From Bradyrhizobium sp. CCH5-F6 (GTDB taxonomy: Bacteria; Pseudomonadota; Alphaproteobacteria; Rhizobiales; Xanthobacteraceae), in NCBI RefSeq assembly GCF_001556045.1, contig NZ_LSIC01000050.1, forward strand, positions 1-64,000: 64,000 bases of DNA. The letters run 5' to 3'. Positions 45,212 through 52,936 of this stretch are shown piece after piece (within the stretch, counting starts at the first letter, position 1; every line of letters begins with the position of its first letter). The notes under the pieces were generated by a model. That model worked only from the letters and a program-made list of their open reading frames with translations, was not told where the DNA came from and did not search any database. Position numbers and translations under genes: made by a program.

Positions 45212-45994
45212 TCAGCCCTTCAGCGCCGCCAGCAATTCATCCGGGCGCTCGGCCATGATCATGTGGCCTGCGCCGGGCACCACGACGGTCTTCGCATGCG
45301 GGATCGCGGCCGCAAGCGCCTTGCCTGCCTTTGCCGGCGTCATCATGTCCCGCTCGCCGAGAATGAGCGTCGTCGGCACCTTGATGCTCGCCGCGGCGGC
45401 AAGCGCATTCGTGTAGGCATTGCAAGCGGAAAGATCCTTGAACAGCACGCCGGGCTCGCAAGCCTGGAGCACGGCCTGTGCGCCGCCGTGCATCCACAGG
45501 CCCGGTGCGAGGCTGCCGCCGAGTTCGGCCTTGAAGCCGAGACCCCAGATCGAGACCATGTCGTTTGCATCCTGCGAGTTGGCCTCGGCCGCCTTCAAGA
45601 GATCCGGGCCGACAGTCATGGTCGCTGCGGTGCCGATCAGGCTGAGCGCGGCGACCTTGTCGGGATGGCGCGCCGCCGTCTCCAGCGAGATCAGCGAGCC
45701 CATGGAATGACCGATCAGATGCGCGTTCGCAGCGCCTGCCGCATCCAGCAGCGCCGCCGTCCAGTCGGCCATCTCCGCGATGCTGCCGAGTGAAGGCCCG
45801 GCGGAGCGGCCGTGGCCGGGCAGGTCGGGCGCCAGCACGGCAAAGCCGTGATGGGCGAACCAGCGCGTATGCAGCGCCCAGGTGGAATGGTCGAAACCGG
45901 CGCCGTGGATGAAGACGACCGCGGGCAGGGATTTGTCGAAGTCGCGGCCGCCGGTTGCGGCGAACACTTCAGTGCCGTTGACGGAAAGCTTCAT
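45212..45994 (-). CDS. Alpha/beta hydrolase
   Basis: A 260-residue alpha/beta hydrolase. The oxyanion segment is VVFIHGAGFDHSTW, the nucleophile elbow GHSMGS (about residue 95-100), the acid Asp near LGERDMMTP and the His in GAGHMIMAERP. The start at 45994 is 4 bp after the metY stop, so it is co-transcribed with metY. The substrate is unknown; it could be a thioester or ester hydrolase. It is not a MetX-type acetyltransferase by motif. Confidence 0.85.
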   Translation of the reverse strand: MKLSVNGTEVFAATGGRDFDKSLPAVVFIHGAGFDHSTWALHTRWFAHHGFAVLAPDLPGHGRSAGPSLGSIAEMADWTAALLDAAGAANAHLIGHSMGSLISLETAARHPDKVAALSLIGTAATMTVGPDLLKAAEANSQDANDMVSIWGLGFKAELGGSLAPGLWMHGGAQAVLQACEPGVLFKDLSACNAYTNALAAAASIKVPTTLILGERDMMTPAKAGKALAAAIPHAKTVVVPGAGHMIMAERPDELLAALKG

Positions 45995-45998
45995 GGCG

Positions 45999-47294
45999 TC
46001 AGACCTTTTGCGAGATGCGCAGCGCTTGGGCGAGATCGTCGATGATGTCGCTTGCCGTCTCGATGCCGACCGACAGCCGCACCAGCTCCTCGCCGATGCC
46101 GGCCGCCTTGAGCTGCTCGGCATCCATCTGCTGATGCGTGGTCGAGGCCGGGTGGATCACCAGCGTCTTGGCGTCGCCGACATTGGCGAGATGGCTGATC
46201 ATGCGCAGCGATTCGATGAACTTGCGCCCCGCCGGTCGGCCGCCCTTGATGCCGAAGGAAACGATTGAGCCGGCGCCGCGCGGCAGCAGGGTCTTGGCGA
46301 GCTGATAGTCGGGATGCGTCTCCAGCGAGGGATGCAGCACCCAGTCGACGGCCTTGTTGGATTTGAGTGCTTCCAGCACGAGATGCGTGTTCTGCATGTG
46401 GCGGTCCATGCGCACCGGAAGCGTCTCCACGCCCTGGAGCAGCTGGAACGCATTGGTCGGCGACAGGCAGGCGCCGAAATCGCGCAGGCCTTCGGTGCGT
46501 GCCCGCATGATGAAAGCCGCCGTGCCGAACTGCTCGTCGAAGACGATGCCGTGATAGCCGCCATAGGGCTCGGTCAGCACGCCGAATTTGCCGGAGCCGC
46601 GCCAGTCGAAGCGGCCGCCGTCGACGATGGCGCCGCCGATCGCGATGCCATGGCCGCCGATCCATTTGGTCGCCGAATGCATCACGATGTCGGCGCCGAG
46701 CTCGATCGGTCGGCTGAGATAGGGCGTGGCAAAAGTGTTGTCGATCAAGAGCGGGATCTTGGCCTCATGCGCGATCGCCGCGACCTTGGGAATGTCGAGC
46801 ACCTCCAGCCCGGGATTGCCGATGGTCTCGCCGATCACGAGCTTGGTGTTCGGCTTGATCGCGGCGCGGAACGCGTCGAGGTCGCGCGGCTTTACAAAGG
46901 TTGTGGTGATGCCGAAGCGCGGCAGCGTGTGCGCGAGCAGGTTGATGGTGCCGCCATAGAGCGAGCTCGACGCCACGATGTGATCGCCGGCGTTGAGCAG
47001 CGTCGCGATGGCCAGATGCAGCGCGGCCATGCCGCTCGCGGTGCAGATCGCGCCGACGCCGCCTTCCAGCGCCGCGAGCCGCTCTTCCAGCACGCCGGTG
47101 GTCGGATTGGAGATGCGGGTATAGATGTGGCCGGCGCGCTCCAGATTGAACAGCGCCGCGGCGTGATCGGAATCCTGGAACACGTAGGACGTGGTCTGGT
47201 AGATCGGCACCGCACGGGCGCCGGTCACGGGATCCGGATGCTGGCCAGCATGCAGGCTCAGGGTCTCGAAAGCAGGCGGTTTTGGCGCGGGCAT
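45999..47294 (-). CDS. metY: O-acetylhomoserine sulfhydrylase
   Basis: A 431-residue PLP enzyme of the Cys/Met-metabolism family that makes homocysteine from O-acetylhomoserine and sulfide. It has FETLSLHAGQHPDPVTGARAVPIYQT at the start, IYTRISNPTTGVLEERLAALEGG, the PLP lysine in SATKWIGGHG (about residue 212), and the late NVGDAKTLVIHPASTTH. The order with the alpha/beta hydrolase and the neighbouring sulfonate receptor suggests a sulfur-assimilation neighbourhood. Confidence 0.92.
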   Translation of the reverse strand: MPAPKPPAFETLSLHAGQHPDPVTGARAVPIYQTTSYVFQDSDHAAALFNLERAGHIYTRISNPTTGVLEERLAALEGGVGAICTASGMAALHLAIATLLNAGDHIVASSSLYGGTINLLAHTLPRFGITTTFVKPRDLDAFRAAIKPNTKLVIGETIGNPGLEVLDIPKVAAIAHEAKIPLLIDNTFATPYLSRPIELGADIVMHSATKWIGGHGIAIGGAIVDGGRFDWRGSGKFGVLTEPYGGYHGIVFDEQFGTAAFIMRARTEGLRDFGACLSPTNAFQLLQGVETLPVRMDRHMQNTHLVLEALKSNKAVDWVLHPSLETHPDYQLAKTLLPRGAGSIVSFGIKGGRPAGRKFIESLRMISHLANVGDAKTLVIHPASTTHQQMDAEQLKAAGIGEELVRLSVGIETASDIIDDLAQALRISQKV

Positions 47295-47300
47295 GCGTGG

Positions 47301-47347
47301 CCTCGTTGGTGGGTCGGCGATGGCGGCTCTTGTGCCACAAAACGAGG
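47301..47347 (-). promoter_or_regulatory. Hairpin upstream of metY
   Basis: CCTCGTT and AACGAGG (7-bp arms) enclose 33 bp and an inner GTGG/CCAC pair, 7 bp before the metY start. It does not match the SAM-II riboswitch pattern I know from alphaproteobacteria, so I list it only as a possible leader structure. Confidence 0.25.
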
Positions 47348-47354
47348 GACCACG

Positions 47355-48176
47355 TCAGCCCATTGACAGCGCCGCCTGGCCCCGGATGGCCTGCTCGATG
47401 GCGCGTGCCTCCCGCAACAGTATCTCCGCGACCTCCTGCTCGCGGCGGGGGCCGAGCCTGGTTCGAACGGCGGAGACCGTGATTGCAGCGGCGGGTTGTC
47501 CGTCCGGGGTCTTGATCCAGGTCGAGATCGACTTGGTGCCCTGCACGAGGCCGATTTCTCTCATGTTGTAACCCCGCCGCCGCGCTGCGGTGACCTGGCT
47601 CGTCACGGCACCCACGTCGGTCCGGTAGGCCTCGAACCGCTTCTCGTTCGCTGCGACGATCTTTCGCGCGTCCTGCGCCGGCATTGCTGCAAGGATGGCG
47701 ACGCCTGCGCTGGAGACGCCGAGCGGCCGGCGCGCGCCGATCTCGATCGACAGCACCTGGATCGGATAGACGCCGATCCGGCGATCGACGCACAGCGTGT
47801 CGTTGCCGGTGCGCACCGTCAGGAACAGCGTGTCGCCGATCTCGGCGGACGCGCGCTGCAGCGACGGATTTGCTGCGACCAGCAGCCGCGAGGGCCGCGG
47901 CCGCGCCAGCGCCAGCTCCGGCACCTGGTTGCCGATGGCGTAGCGGCCGCTCTTGCCATGCCGCTCGACGATGCCTTCCTCGATCAGCACGTGGACGATG
48001 CGATGCACGGTCGGGCGGGTGAGGCCGGTCGCGCGCACCACGTCGGCCAATGGCACACCGTCTTCGCGACCGGCGGCAAGGATGCGCAGCACGGCGAGCG
48101 CGCGCCGGATCGCCTGCGCGCCCTGTCGCGGCTCAACCGCGCCGCGGGTGGATTTTACCGAACGCCTCTTGTCCAT
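47355..48176 (-). CDS. IclR-family transcriptional regulator
   Basis: A 273-residue regulator with an N-terminal winged helix (about 20-75, PLADVVRATGLTRPTVHRIVHVL) and a C-terminal IclR effector domain (about 95-265). The start ATG (48176) sits inside a palindrome, suggesting autoregulation. A longer frame to 48269 would read through that operator. It is divergent from the catabolic operon that begins at 48305, its most likely target. IclR proteins commonly sense aromatic or dicarboxylic acids. Confidence 0.87.
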   Translation of the reverse strand: MDKRRSVKSTRGAVEPRQGAQAIRRALAVLRILAAGREDGVPLADVVRATGLTRPTVHRIVHVLIEEGIVERHGKSGRYAIGNQVPELALARPRPSRLLVAANPSLQRASAEIGDTLFLTVRTGNDTLCVDRRIGVYPIQVLSIEIGARRPLGVSSAGVAILAAMPAQDARKIVAANEKRFEAYRTDVGAVTSQVTAARRRGYNMREIGLVQGTKSISTWIKTPDGQPAAAITVSAVRTRLGPRREQEVAEILLREARAIEQAIRGQAALSMG

Positions 48177-48188
48177 GATATGGACAAG
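48168..48188. promoter_or_regulatory. Palindromic probable IclR operator
   Basis: Perfect 9-bp arms CTTGTCCAT and ATGGACAAG around GAT overlap the IclR start codon and face the operon at 48305. Size and position fit an autoregulatory IclR site. Confidence 0.5.
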
Positions 48189-48304
48189 AACGCCACAATT
48201 CACTCGACAGGGCAAGCGCGCATCTGGAGATTGCGCTCCGATCGGAATGCCATGCGAAACGTCAGGCATTCGACGTGAGTTGGAAGCGCCGCCGGGAGGT
48301 TAAC

Positions 48305-49270
48305 ATGAGATTAATCTGGATTGCCATAGCTGCCGTCACTGCGATGCTGGCCGGGCCCGCATCGGGCCAGGAATGGCCGGCGCGTAACGTGAAGCTGATC
48401 GTGCCCTATCCGGCCGGCGGCAATGTCGACAGCGCGGCGCGCATCGTCGCCGACAAGCTTCAGGAAAAGCTCGGCCAGCCCTTCGTCATCGAGAACAAGG
48501 CCGGCGCCGGCGGCATGATCGCGGGCGAGGCCTTCGCGAAATCGGCGCCCGACGGCTACACGCTGTTCGTCGGCGCCAACGGTCCGGTGCTGTTCGCGAC
48601 CGAGATCAACAAGCGCGACGCCTACAACTGGAAGAAGGACTTCCTCCCGATCTCGACGATCTCGATGACGCCGCTGGTGCTCGAGGTGCATCCCTCGGTG
48701 CAGGCGACGAACTTCAAGGAGTTCATCGATCTCGCCAAGCGCGAGCCCGGCAAGCTGACCATGGCCTCGCCCGGTCCGGGCACCACCAACCATCTGCTCA
48801 GCGAGCTGATGCAGTCCAACCTCGGCCTGCAATGGGTCACCGCGCACTACCGCGGCAACGCGCCGGCGATCAACGATCTGCTCGGCGGTCAGGTGCAGTT
48901 CGCGTTCGACCAGCTCACGGTCAGCCTCCAGCACATCAAGGCCGGCCTGTTCCGCGCGCTGGCTGTCACGAGCCCGCACCGCCTGAAGTCGCTGCCTGAC
49001 GTGCCGACCTTCGCCGAGCTCGGCTACAAGGATTTCGACGGCCAGACCTTTACGGGCCTGTTCGCGCCCGCGGGCACGCCGGCGCCGATCGTGGACAAGC
49101 TGCACGAGACGCTGGTTGCGATCCTGAAGGACCCCGCCGTGATCGACAAGTTCGAGAAGCTCGGCGGCGAAGCCACGCCGATGACGCCAAGCGAGTTCAA
49201 GGCCTATCTGGAGCGCGAGGATGCCAAGTGGATTCCGGTCGTGCGCAAGGCCAACATCAGGGCTGATTGA
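48305..49270 (+). CDS. Tripartite tricarboxylate (TctC/Bug) binding protein
   Basis: A 321-residue periplasmic binding protein with a signal peptide of about 22 residues (AVTAMLAGPASGQ). It has the Bug-family hallmark IVPYPAGGNVDSAARIVADKL, then PFVIENKAGAGGMIAGE and the late PTPAEFKAYLE-like tail. These bind carboxylates such as citrate, dicarboxylates or aromatic acids. The membrane TctA/TctB proteins are not encoded nearby. The ATG at 48305 follows GGGAGGT. It is the first gene of the IclR-linked operon. Confidence 0.9.
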   Translation: MRLIWIAIAAVTAMLAGPASGQEWPARNVKLIVPYPAGGNVDSAARIVADKLQEKLGQPFVIENKAGAGGMIAGEAFAKSAPDGYTLFVGANGPVLFATEINKRDAYNWKKDFLPISTISMTPLVLEVHPSVQATNFKEFIDLAKREPGKLTMASPGPGTTNHLLSELMQSNLGLQWVTAHYRGNAPAINDLLGGQVQFAFDQLTVSLQHIKAGLFRALAVTSPHRLKSLPDVPTFAELGYKDFDGQTFTGLFAPAGTPAPIVDKLHETLVAILKDPAVIDKFEKLGGEATPMTPSEFKAYLEREDAKWIPVVRKANIRAD

Positions 49271-49273
49271 TCG

Positions 49274-49891
49274 ATGCGGATCGATCCCGCCGAGCTCGGC
49301 GCCGAGCGCATCTACCGGCTGATGACCGGCATCGTGGTGCCGCGCCCGATCGCCTGGGTGACGAGCCTGTCGCGAAGCGGCGTGCTCAACCTCGCGCCGT
49401 TCAGCGCCTTCACCTTCGTCTCGCAGAAGCCGCCGATGCTCGCCATCAGCGTCGGCCGCAAGGGCGCCGATTACAAGGACACCGCGCACAACATCCTCGA
49501 CACCGAGGAATACGTCATCCACATTGCCGATACCCCGCTGATGTCCGCGGTGCATGACAGCTCCGTCGAGCATCCGCCTGAAGTCAGCGAGGTCGAGCAT
49601 CTCGGACTCGAAACGCTGCCCTGCGACCTCATCAAGGTGCGGCGGCTCGCCGCCGCGCCGGTCGCGATGGAATGCCGCTTCCGGCAGTGCCTCGAGTTCG
49701 GCGAGGCCCGCAGCCGGCTGATCGTCGGCGAGGTCGTGATGTTTCACCTGCGCGACGGCCTCGTGAACGACGGCAAGGTCGAGACCAGGGCGCTCGACCC
49801 GATCGCCCGCATCGGCGGGCCGCGTTACGCGAGCCTCGGCGAGATCGTGACGCTGAACTCCGTCTTCCAGACTCCCAAATCGACCGACTGA
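49274..49891 (+). CDS. Flavin reductase-like (split-barrel) protein
   Basis: A 205-residue flavin reductase-domain protein: IYRLMTGIVVPRPIAWVTSLSRSGVLNLAPFSAFTFVSQKPPM in sequence, then SVGRKG, LDTEEYVIHIAD and a late RIGGPRY. It binds FMN and may reduce flavin for an oxygenase, or act itself on an acid. It starts 3 bp after the TctC stop. No partner monooxygenase lies in the operon, an odd feature. Confidence 0.85.
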   Translation: MRIDPAELGAERIYRLMTGIVVPRPIAWVTSLSRSGVLNLAPFSAFTFVSQKPPMLAISVGRKGADYKDTAHNILDTEEYVIHIADTPLMSAVHDSSVEHPPEVSEVEHLGLETLPCDLIKVRRLAAAPVAMECRFRQCLEFGEARSRLIVGEVVMFHLRDGLVNDGKVETRALDPIARIGGPRYASLGEIVTLNSVFQTPKSTD

Positions 49892-49934
49892 GCGCGCAGC
49901 TCCGGCGGCGCCGCGACCCCATTGGAGAACCACC

Positions 49935-50792
49935 ATGCGACTCGCAAGCTATCTCTTGGACGGAGAGCCGCGCTACGGCGCGGTCGTCGAAGGCGGTGTC
50001 GTCGATCTGACGAAACGGATCGGCCGCGACTTTTCCGATCTGAAGGCGCTGATCGCGGCCAACGCGCTGCCCGACGCGCAGGAGGCGGTTGCCGGCGCCG
50101 CGCCGGACCACGCACTGGAAAAGCTCGTCCTGCTGCCGCCGGTGCTGGCGCCGGAAAAGCTCTGGTGCATCGGCGTCAACTACGCCGAGCGCAACGCCGA
50201 ATATAAAGACAATTCGGACCTGCCCAAATATCCCAGCCTGTTCGTCCGCAGCATGTCCTCGATGACCGGCTCCGGCCAGCCGCTGGAGAAGCCCAAGGTT
50301 TCCGAGCAGCTCGACTATGAAGGCGAGCTCGTCATCGTGATCGGGCAGGGCGGCCGCCACATCCCGCGCGAACAGGCGTGGTCGCACATCTTCGGCATGA
50401 CCCTGTGCAACGAGGGCACGATCCGCGACTGGCTCCGCCACGGCAAGTTCAACGTCACGCAGGGCAAGAACTTCGACCGCTCCGGCAGCATGGGCCCGTG
50501 GATCGTCACGGCGGACGAGCTCGACCCGCGCGGGCCGCATGACATCGTCACGCGCGTCAACGGCGAGGTCCGGCAGCAGGACAGCACCGAACGGCTGATG
50601 TTCCCGTTCGACTATTTGATCTCCTATCTCTCCACCTTTGCCACGCTGAAGCCCGGCGACATGATCGTCACGGGTACCCCGACCGGCGCAGGCGTCCGCT
50701 TCGATCCGCCGCGCTGGCTGAAGGTCGGCGACGTCGTCGAGGTCGAGTCGAGCCGCATCGGCGTGCTGCGCAACACTGTGGCCGCGGAGTAA
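49935..50792 (+). CDS. Fumarylacetoacetate hydrolase-family protein
   Basis: A 285-residue FAH-family hydrolase/isomerase. A short N-terminal domain precedes the catalytic core (about 70-280), with LWCIGVNYAERNAEYK, the metal-binding acidic EQLDYEGELVIVIGQ, the MTLCNEGTIRDW region and GDMIVTGTPTGAGV. Relatives open or decarboxylate ring-fission products (HpaG-type isomerase/decarboxylase, acylpyruvases). Its place before an HpaH-like hydratase supports a role in the lower part of a meta-cleavage-type route. Confidence 0.88.
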   Translation: MRLASYLLDGEPRYGAVVEGGVVDLTKRIGRDFSDLKALIAANALPDAQEAVAGAAPDHALEKLVLLPPVLAPEKLWCIGVNYAERNAEYKDNSDLPKYPSLFVRSMSSMTGSGQPLEKPKVSEQLDYEGELVIVIGQGGRHIPREQAWSHIFGMTLCNEGTIRDWLRHGKFNVTQGKNFDRSGSMGPWIVTADELDPRGPHDIVTRVNGEVRQQDSTERLMFPFDYLISYLSTFATLKPGDMIVTGTPTGAGVRFDPPRWLKVGDVVEVESSRIGVLRNTVAAE

Positions 50793-50798
50793 TAAGCC

Positions 50799-51602
50799 AT
50801 GCTGGATGCTGCGACGATCGAACGCCTCGCCGCGCGCCTCGATGAAGCCGAGCGCACCAAGACGCTGATTCCGATGTTCACGAAGGAGTACCCCGACTTC
50901 AGCATCGAGGACGCCTACGCGATCCAGCGCGCCTGGACCAGGCTTCAGCTCGGTCGCGGCCGCGTCATCAAGGGCCACAAGATTGGCCTCACCTCGAAGG
51001 CGATGCAGAACGCGGTCGGCATCTCCGAGCCCGATTACGGCGTGCTGTTCGCCGACATGTTCTATGCCGATGCGACGCCCATCCCGTTCGACCGCTTCCA
51101 CGCGCCGCGCATCGAGGTCGAGCTCGCCTTCGTGCTGAAGGCGCCGCTGCGCGGGCCCGACTGCACCATCTTCGACGTGCTCAACGCCACCGACTACGTC
51201 ACGCCTGCGCTGGAAATCCTGGAGACGCGGATGCATCGCGTCGATCCGGAGACGGGCAAGACGCGAAAAGTCATGGACACGATCTCGGACAACGCCGCGA
51301 ACGCCGCGCTCGTGCTCGGCGGCCGTCCCTTCCGTCCCTTGGATGCGGATCTGCGCTGGATCGGCGCGCTCCTGTTCCGCAACGGCGAGGTCGAGGAGAC
51401 CGGCCTTGCCGCCGGCGTGCTCAATCACCCCGCCAACGGCATCGCCTGGCTCGCCAACCGCCTCGCACCGCACGACGAGCATCTCGCCGCAGGCGAGGTC
51501 GTGCTGGCGGGATCGTTCACGCGTCCCGTCGACATCCGCCGCGGCGACACCTTCCACGCCGATTACGGCGCCTTCGGCTCGGTGTCGTGCCAGTTCGTCT
51601 GA
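50799..51602 (+). CDS. 2-oxo-hepta-3-ene-dioate hydratase-like (HpaH) protein
   Basis: A 267-residue protein, the same length as E. coli HpaH (HpcG). It has [48 protein letters not shown], the metal-site [14 protein letters not shown] and LVLGGRPF. The family includes hydratases and 4-oxalocrotonate decarboxylases, so it may add water to, or decarboxylate, a dienoate. It is 6 bp after the FAH gene, a tight operon pair. Confidence 0.88.
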   Translation: MLDAATIERLAARLDEAERTKTLIPMFTKEYPDFSIEDAYAIQRAWTRLQLGRGRVIKGHKIGLTSKAMQNAVGISEPDYGVLFADMFYADATPIPFDRFHAPRIEVELAFVLKAPLRGPDCTIFDVLNATDYVTPALEILETRMHRVDPETGKTRKVMDTISDNAANAALVLGGRPFRPLDADLRWIGALLFRNGEVEETGLAAGVLNHPANGIAWLANRLAPHDEHLAAGEVVLAGSFTRPVDIRRGDTFHADYGAFGSVSCQFV

Positions 51603-51624
51603 ACCAACAACAAGGGAGCGCACA

Positions 51625-52020
51625 ATGTCAGATCAGAAGCGGCGCAAGAGCATCCACATCGGGGGCTTCAAGCACGCCAATCCCATTCCGAACGCCTGCC
51701 GCATCGGCAATCTCGTGATGTCGGGCGTCATCCTCGGTCGCGACCCCGCGACCAATACGATGCCCGAGAGTCTCGACGCGCAATGCGCCAACATGTTCGC
51801 GCATATGAAGGCCACGGTGGAAGCGGCCGGCGGCACCACCGACGACATCATCAAGATGACGGTGTGGCTGAAGGACCGCAGCAATCGCGGGCCAGTCAAT
51901 GTCGAGTGGCTGAGGATGTTTCCGGACGAGCATTCGCGCCCGGCGCGCCACGCGCTGCCGATGGACAACATGGACGGCGGCGCGCTGGTGCAGTGCGACT
52001 TCACCGCCGTGATCGACTGA
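51625..52020 (+). CDS. RidA/YjgF-family protein
   Basis: A 131-residue RidA-family protein: GFKHANPIPNACRIGNLVMSGVILGRDP, then DDIIKMTVWLKDRSNRG and HSRPARHALP with the Arg that binds the carboxylate. Besides general enamine deaminase activity, the family includes 2-aminomuconate deaminases of aminophenol meta-cleavage pathways. With an HpaH-like enzyme next door, such a role is worth testing. ATG 51625 follows AGGGAG. Confidence 0.87.
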   Translation: MSDQKRRKSIHIGGFKHANPIPNACRIGNLVMSGVILGRDPATNTMPESLDAQCANMFAHMKATVEAAGGTTDDIIKMTVWLKDRSNRGPVNVEWLRMFPDEHSRPARHALPMDNMDGGALVQCDFTAVID

Positions 52021-52031
52021 GGGAGTTTCGC

Positions 52032-52907
52032 ATGCCGACCTATCTGCCGTTCGATCCCAACCCGCGCCGCCCGAGCAAGGCGCCGCCGCCGAAGACCGTG
52101 GACAGCCAGTTTCACGTGCTGGGTCCCATCGACAAATATCCGGAGCGTCCCGGCGCCGCCTATCGGATGCCGACCGCGACCTGGGAAGCAGCGCTGCGCA
52201 TGCACAAGGCGCTCGGCATCGAGCGCGGCATCATCGTGCAGACCACGACCTATGGGGCCGACCATGCCGTCGTGCTCGACGGGCTCAAAGCGATGGGTCC
52301 GAACTACCGCGGCTGCGCCAATGCGCTGGTGTTCGCCGAGGCGAGCGACGCCTATCTCGCGAAACTCCACGATGCCGGCGTGCGCGGCGCGCGCTTCAGC
52401 TTTCGCCAGGAGCTTGGCGCCGTGCTGTCCGACGCCGATTTCGCCCGCGCGATGGCGCGCATCCGCGAGCTCGGCTGGTACGTCAAGATCCAGCCGGAGA
52501 AGGACGGCATCATGTCGAGCGTTGCCAAGTACGAGAATCTCGACGTGCCCGTGCTGATCGACCACATGGCGCGCCCCGATCCCGAAGCCGGCAACGCCGA
52601 TCCGAACCTGCGCAAGATGCTCGAGCTGCTCGCCAAAGGCAATTTCTGGGTCATGCTCTCGCTTGGCGAGAAGACCTCGAAGGTCGGCGCGCCCTACGAC
52701 GACGTGATCCCGATCGCGCGCGCCTATATCGAGGCCGCTCCCGACCGCTGCGTCTGGGCCAGCGACTGGCCGCATCCGGTCTCGGTGAAGCAGCCGCCGA
52801 ACGATGCCGATCTGCTCGAGCTGATGTACCGCTACGCGCCCGACCAGGCGGAGCTGGAGAAGATCCTGGTGCACAATCCGGCCAAGCTGTTCGGCTTTCC
52901 GGATTAG
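52032..52907 (+). CDS. Amidohydrolase 2-family hydrolase
   Basis: A 291-residue TIM-barrel amidohydrolase of the PF04909 group, near the 2-pyrone-4,6-dicarboxylate lactonase branch. Visible landmarks are VDSQFHVLGP, IDHMARPDP, GNFWVMLSLGEK and the catalytic Asp in WASDWPHPV. In place of the usual H-x-H on strand 1 it has Q-F-H, so the metal site may be incomplete, as in metal-independent lactonases. It is the fifth gene after the TctC-like binding protein. Confidence 0.85.
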   Translation: MPTYLPFDPNPRRPSKAPPPKTVDSQFHVLGPIDKYPERPGAAYRMPTATWEAALRMHKALGIERGIIVQTTTYGADHAVVLDGLKAMGPNYRGCANALVFAEASDAYLAKLHDAGVRGARFSFRQELGAVLSDADFARAMARIRELGWYVKIQPEKDGIMSSVAKYENLDVPVLIDHMARPDPEAGNADPNLRKMLELLAKGNFWVMLSLGEKTSKVGAPYDDVIPIARAYIEAAPDRCVWASDWPHPVSVKQPPNDADLLELMYRYAPDQAELEKILVHNPAKLFGFPD

Positions 52908-52936
52908 CCGGAGCGTTTGCGACAGGGGGACGCAAG

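Noticed and set aside
47301..47347. A SAM riboswitch before metY
   Set aside because: The leader is only about 60 bp and the bases do not match the SAM-II pattern I know; only a simple hairpin is visible.
49632..51623. A 663-codon minus-strand frame opposite the FAH and HpaH-like genes
   Set aside because: Antisense shadow of two recognisable enzymes.
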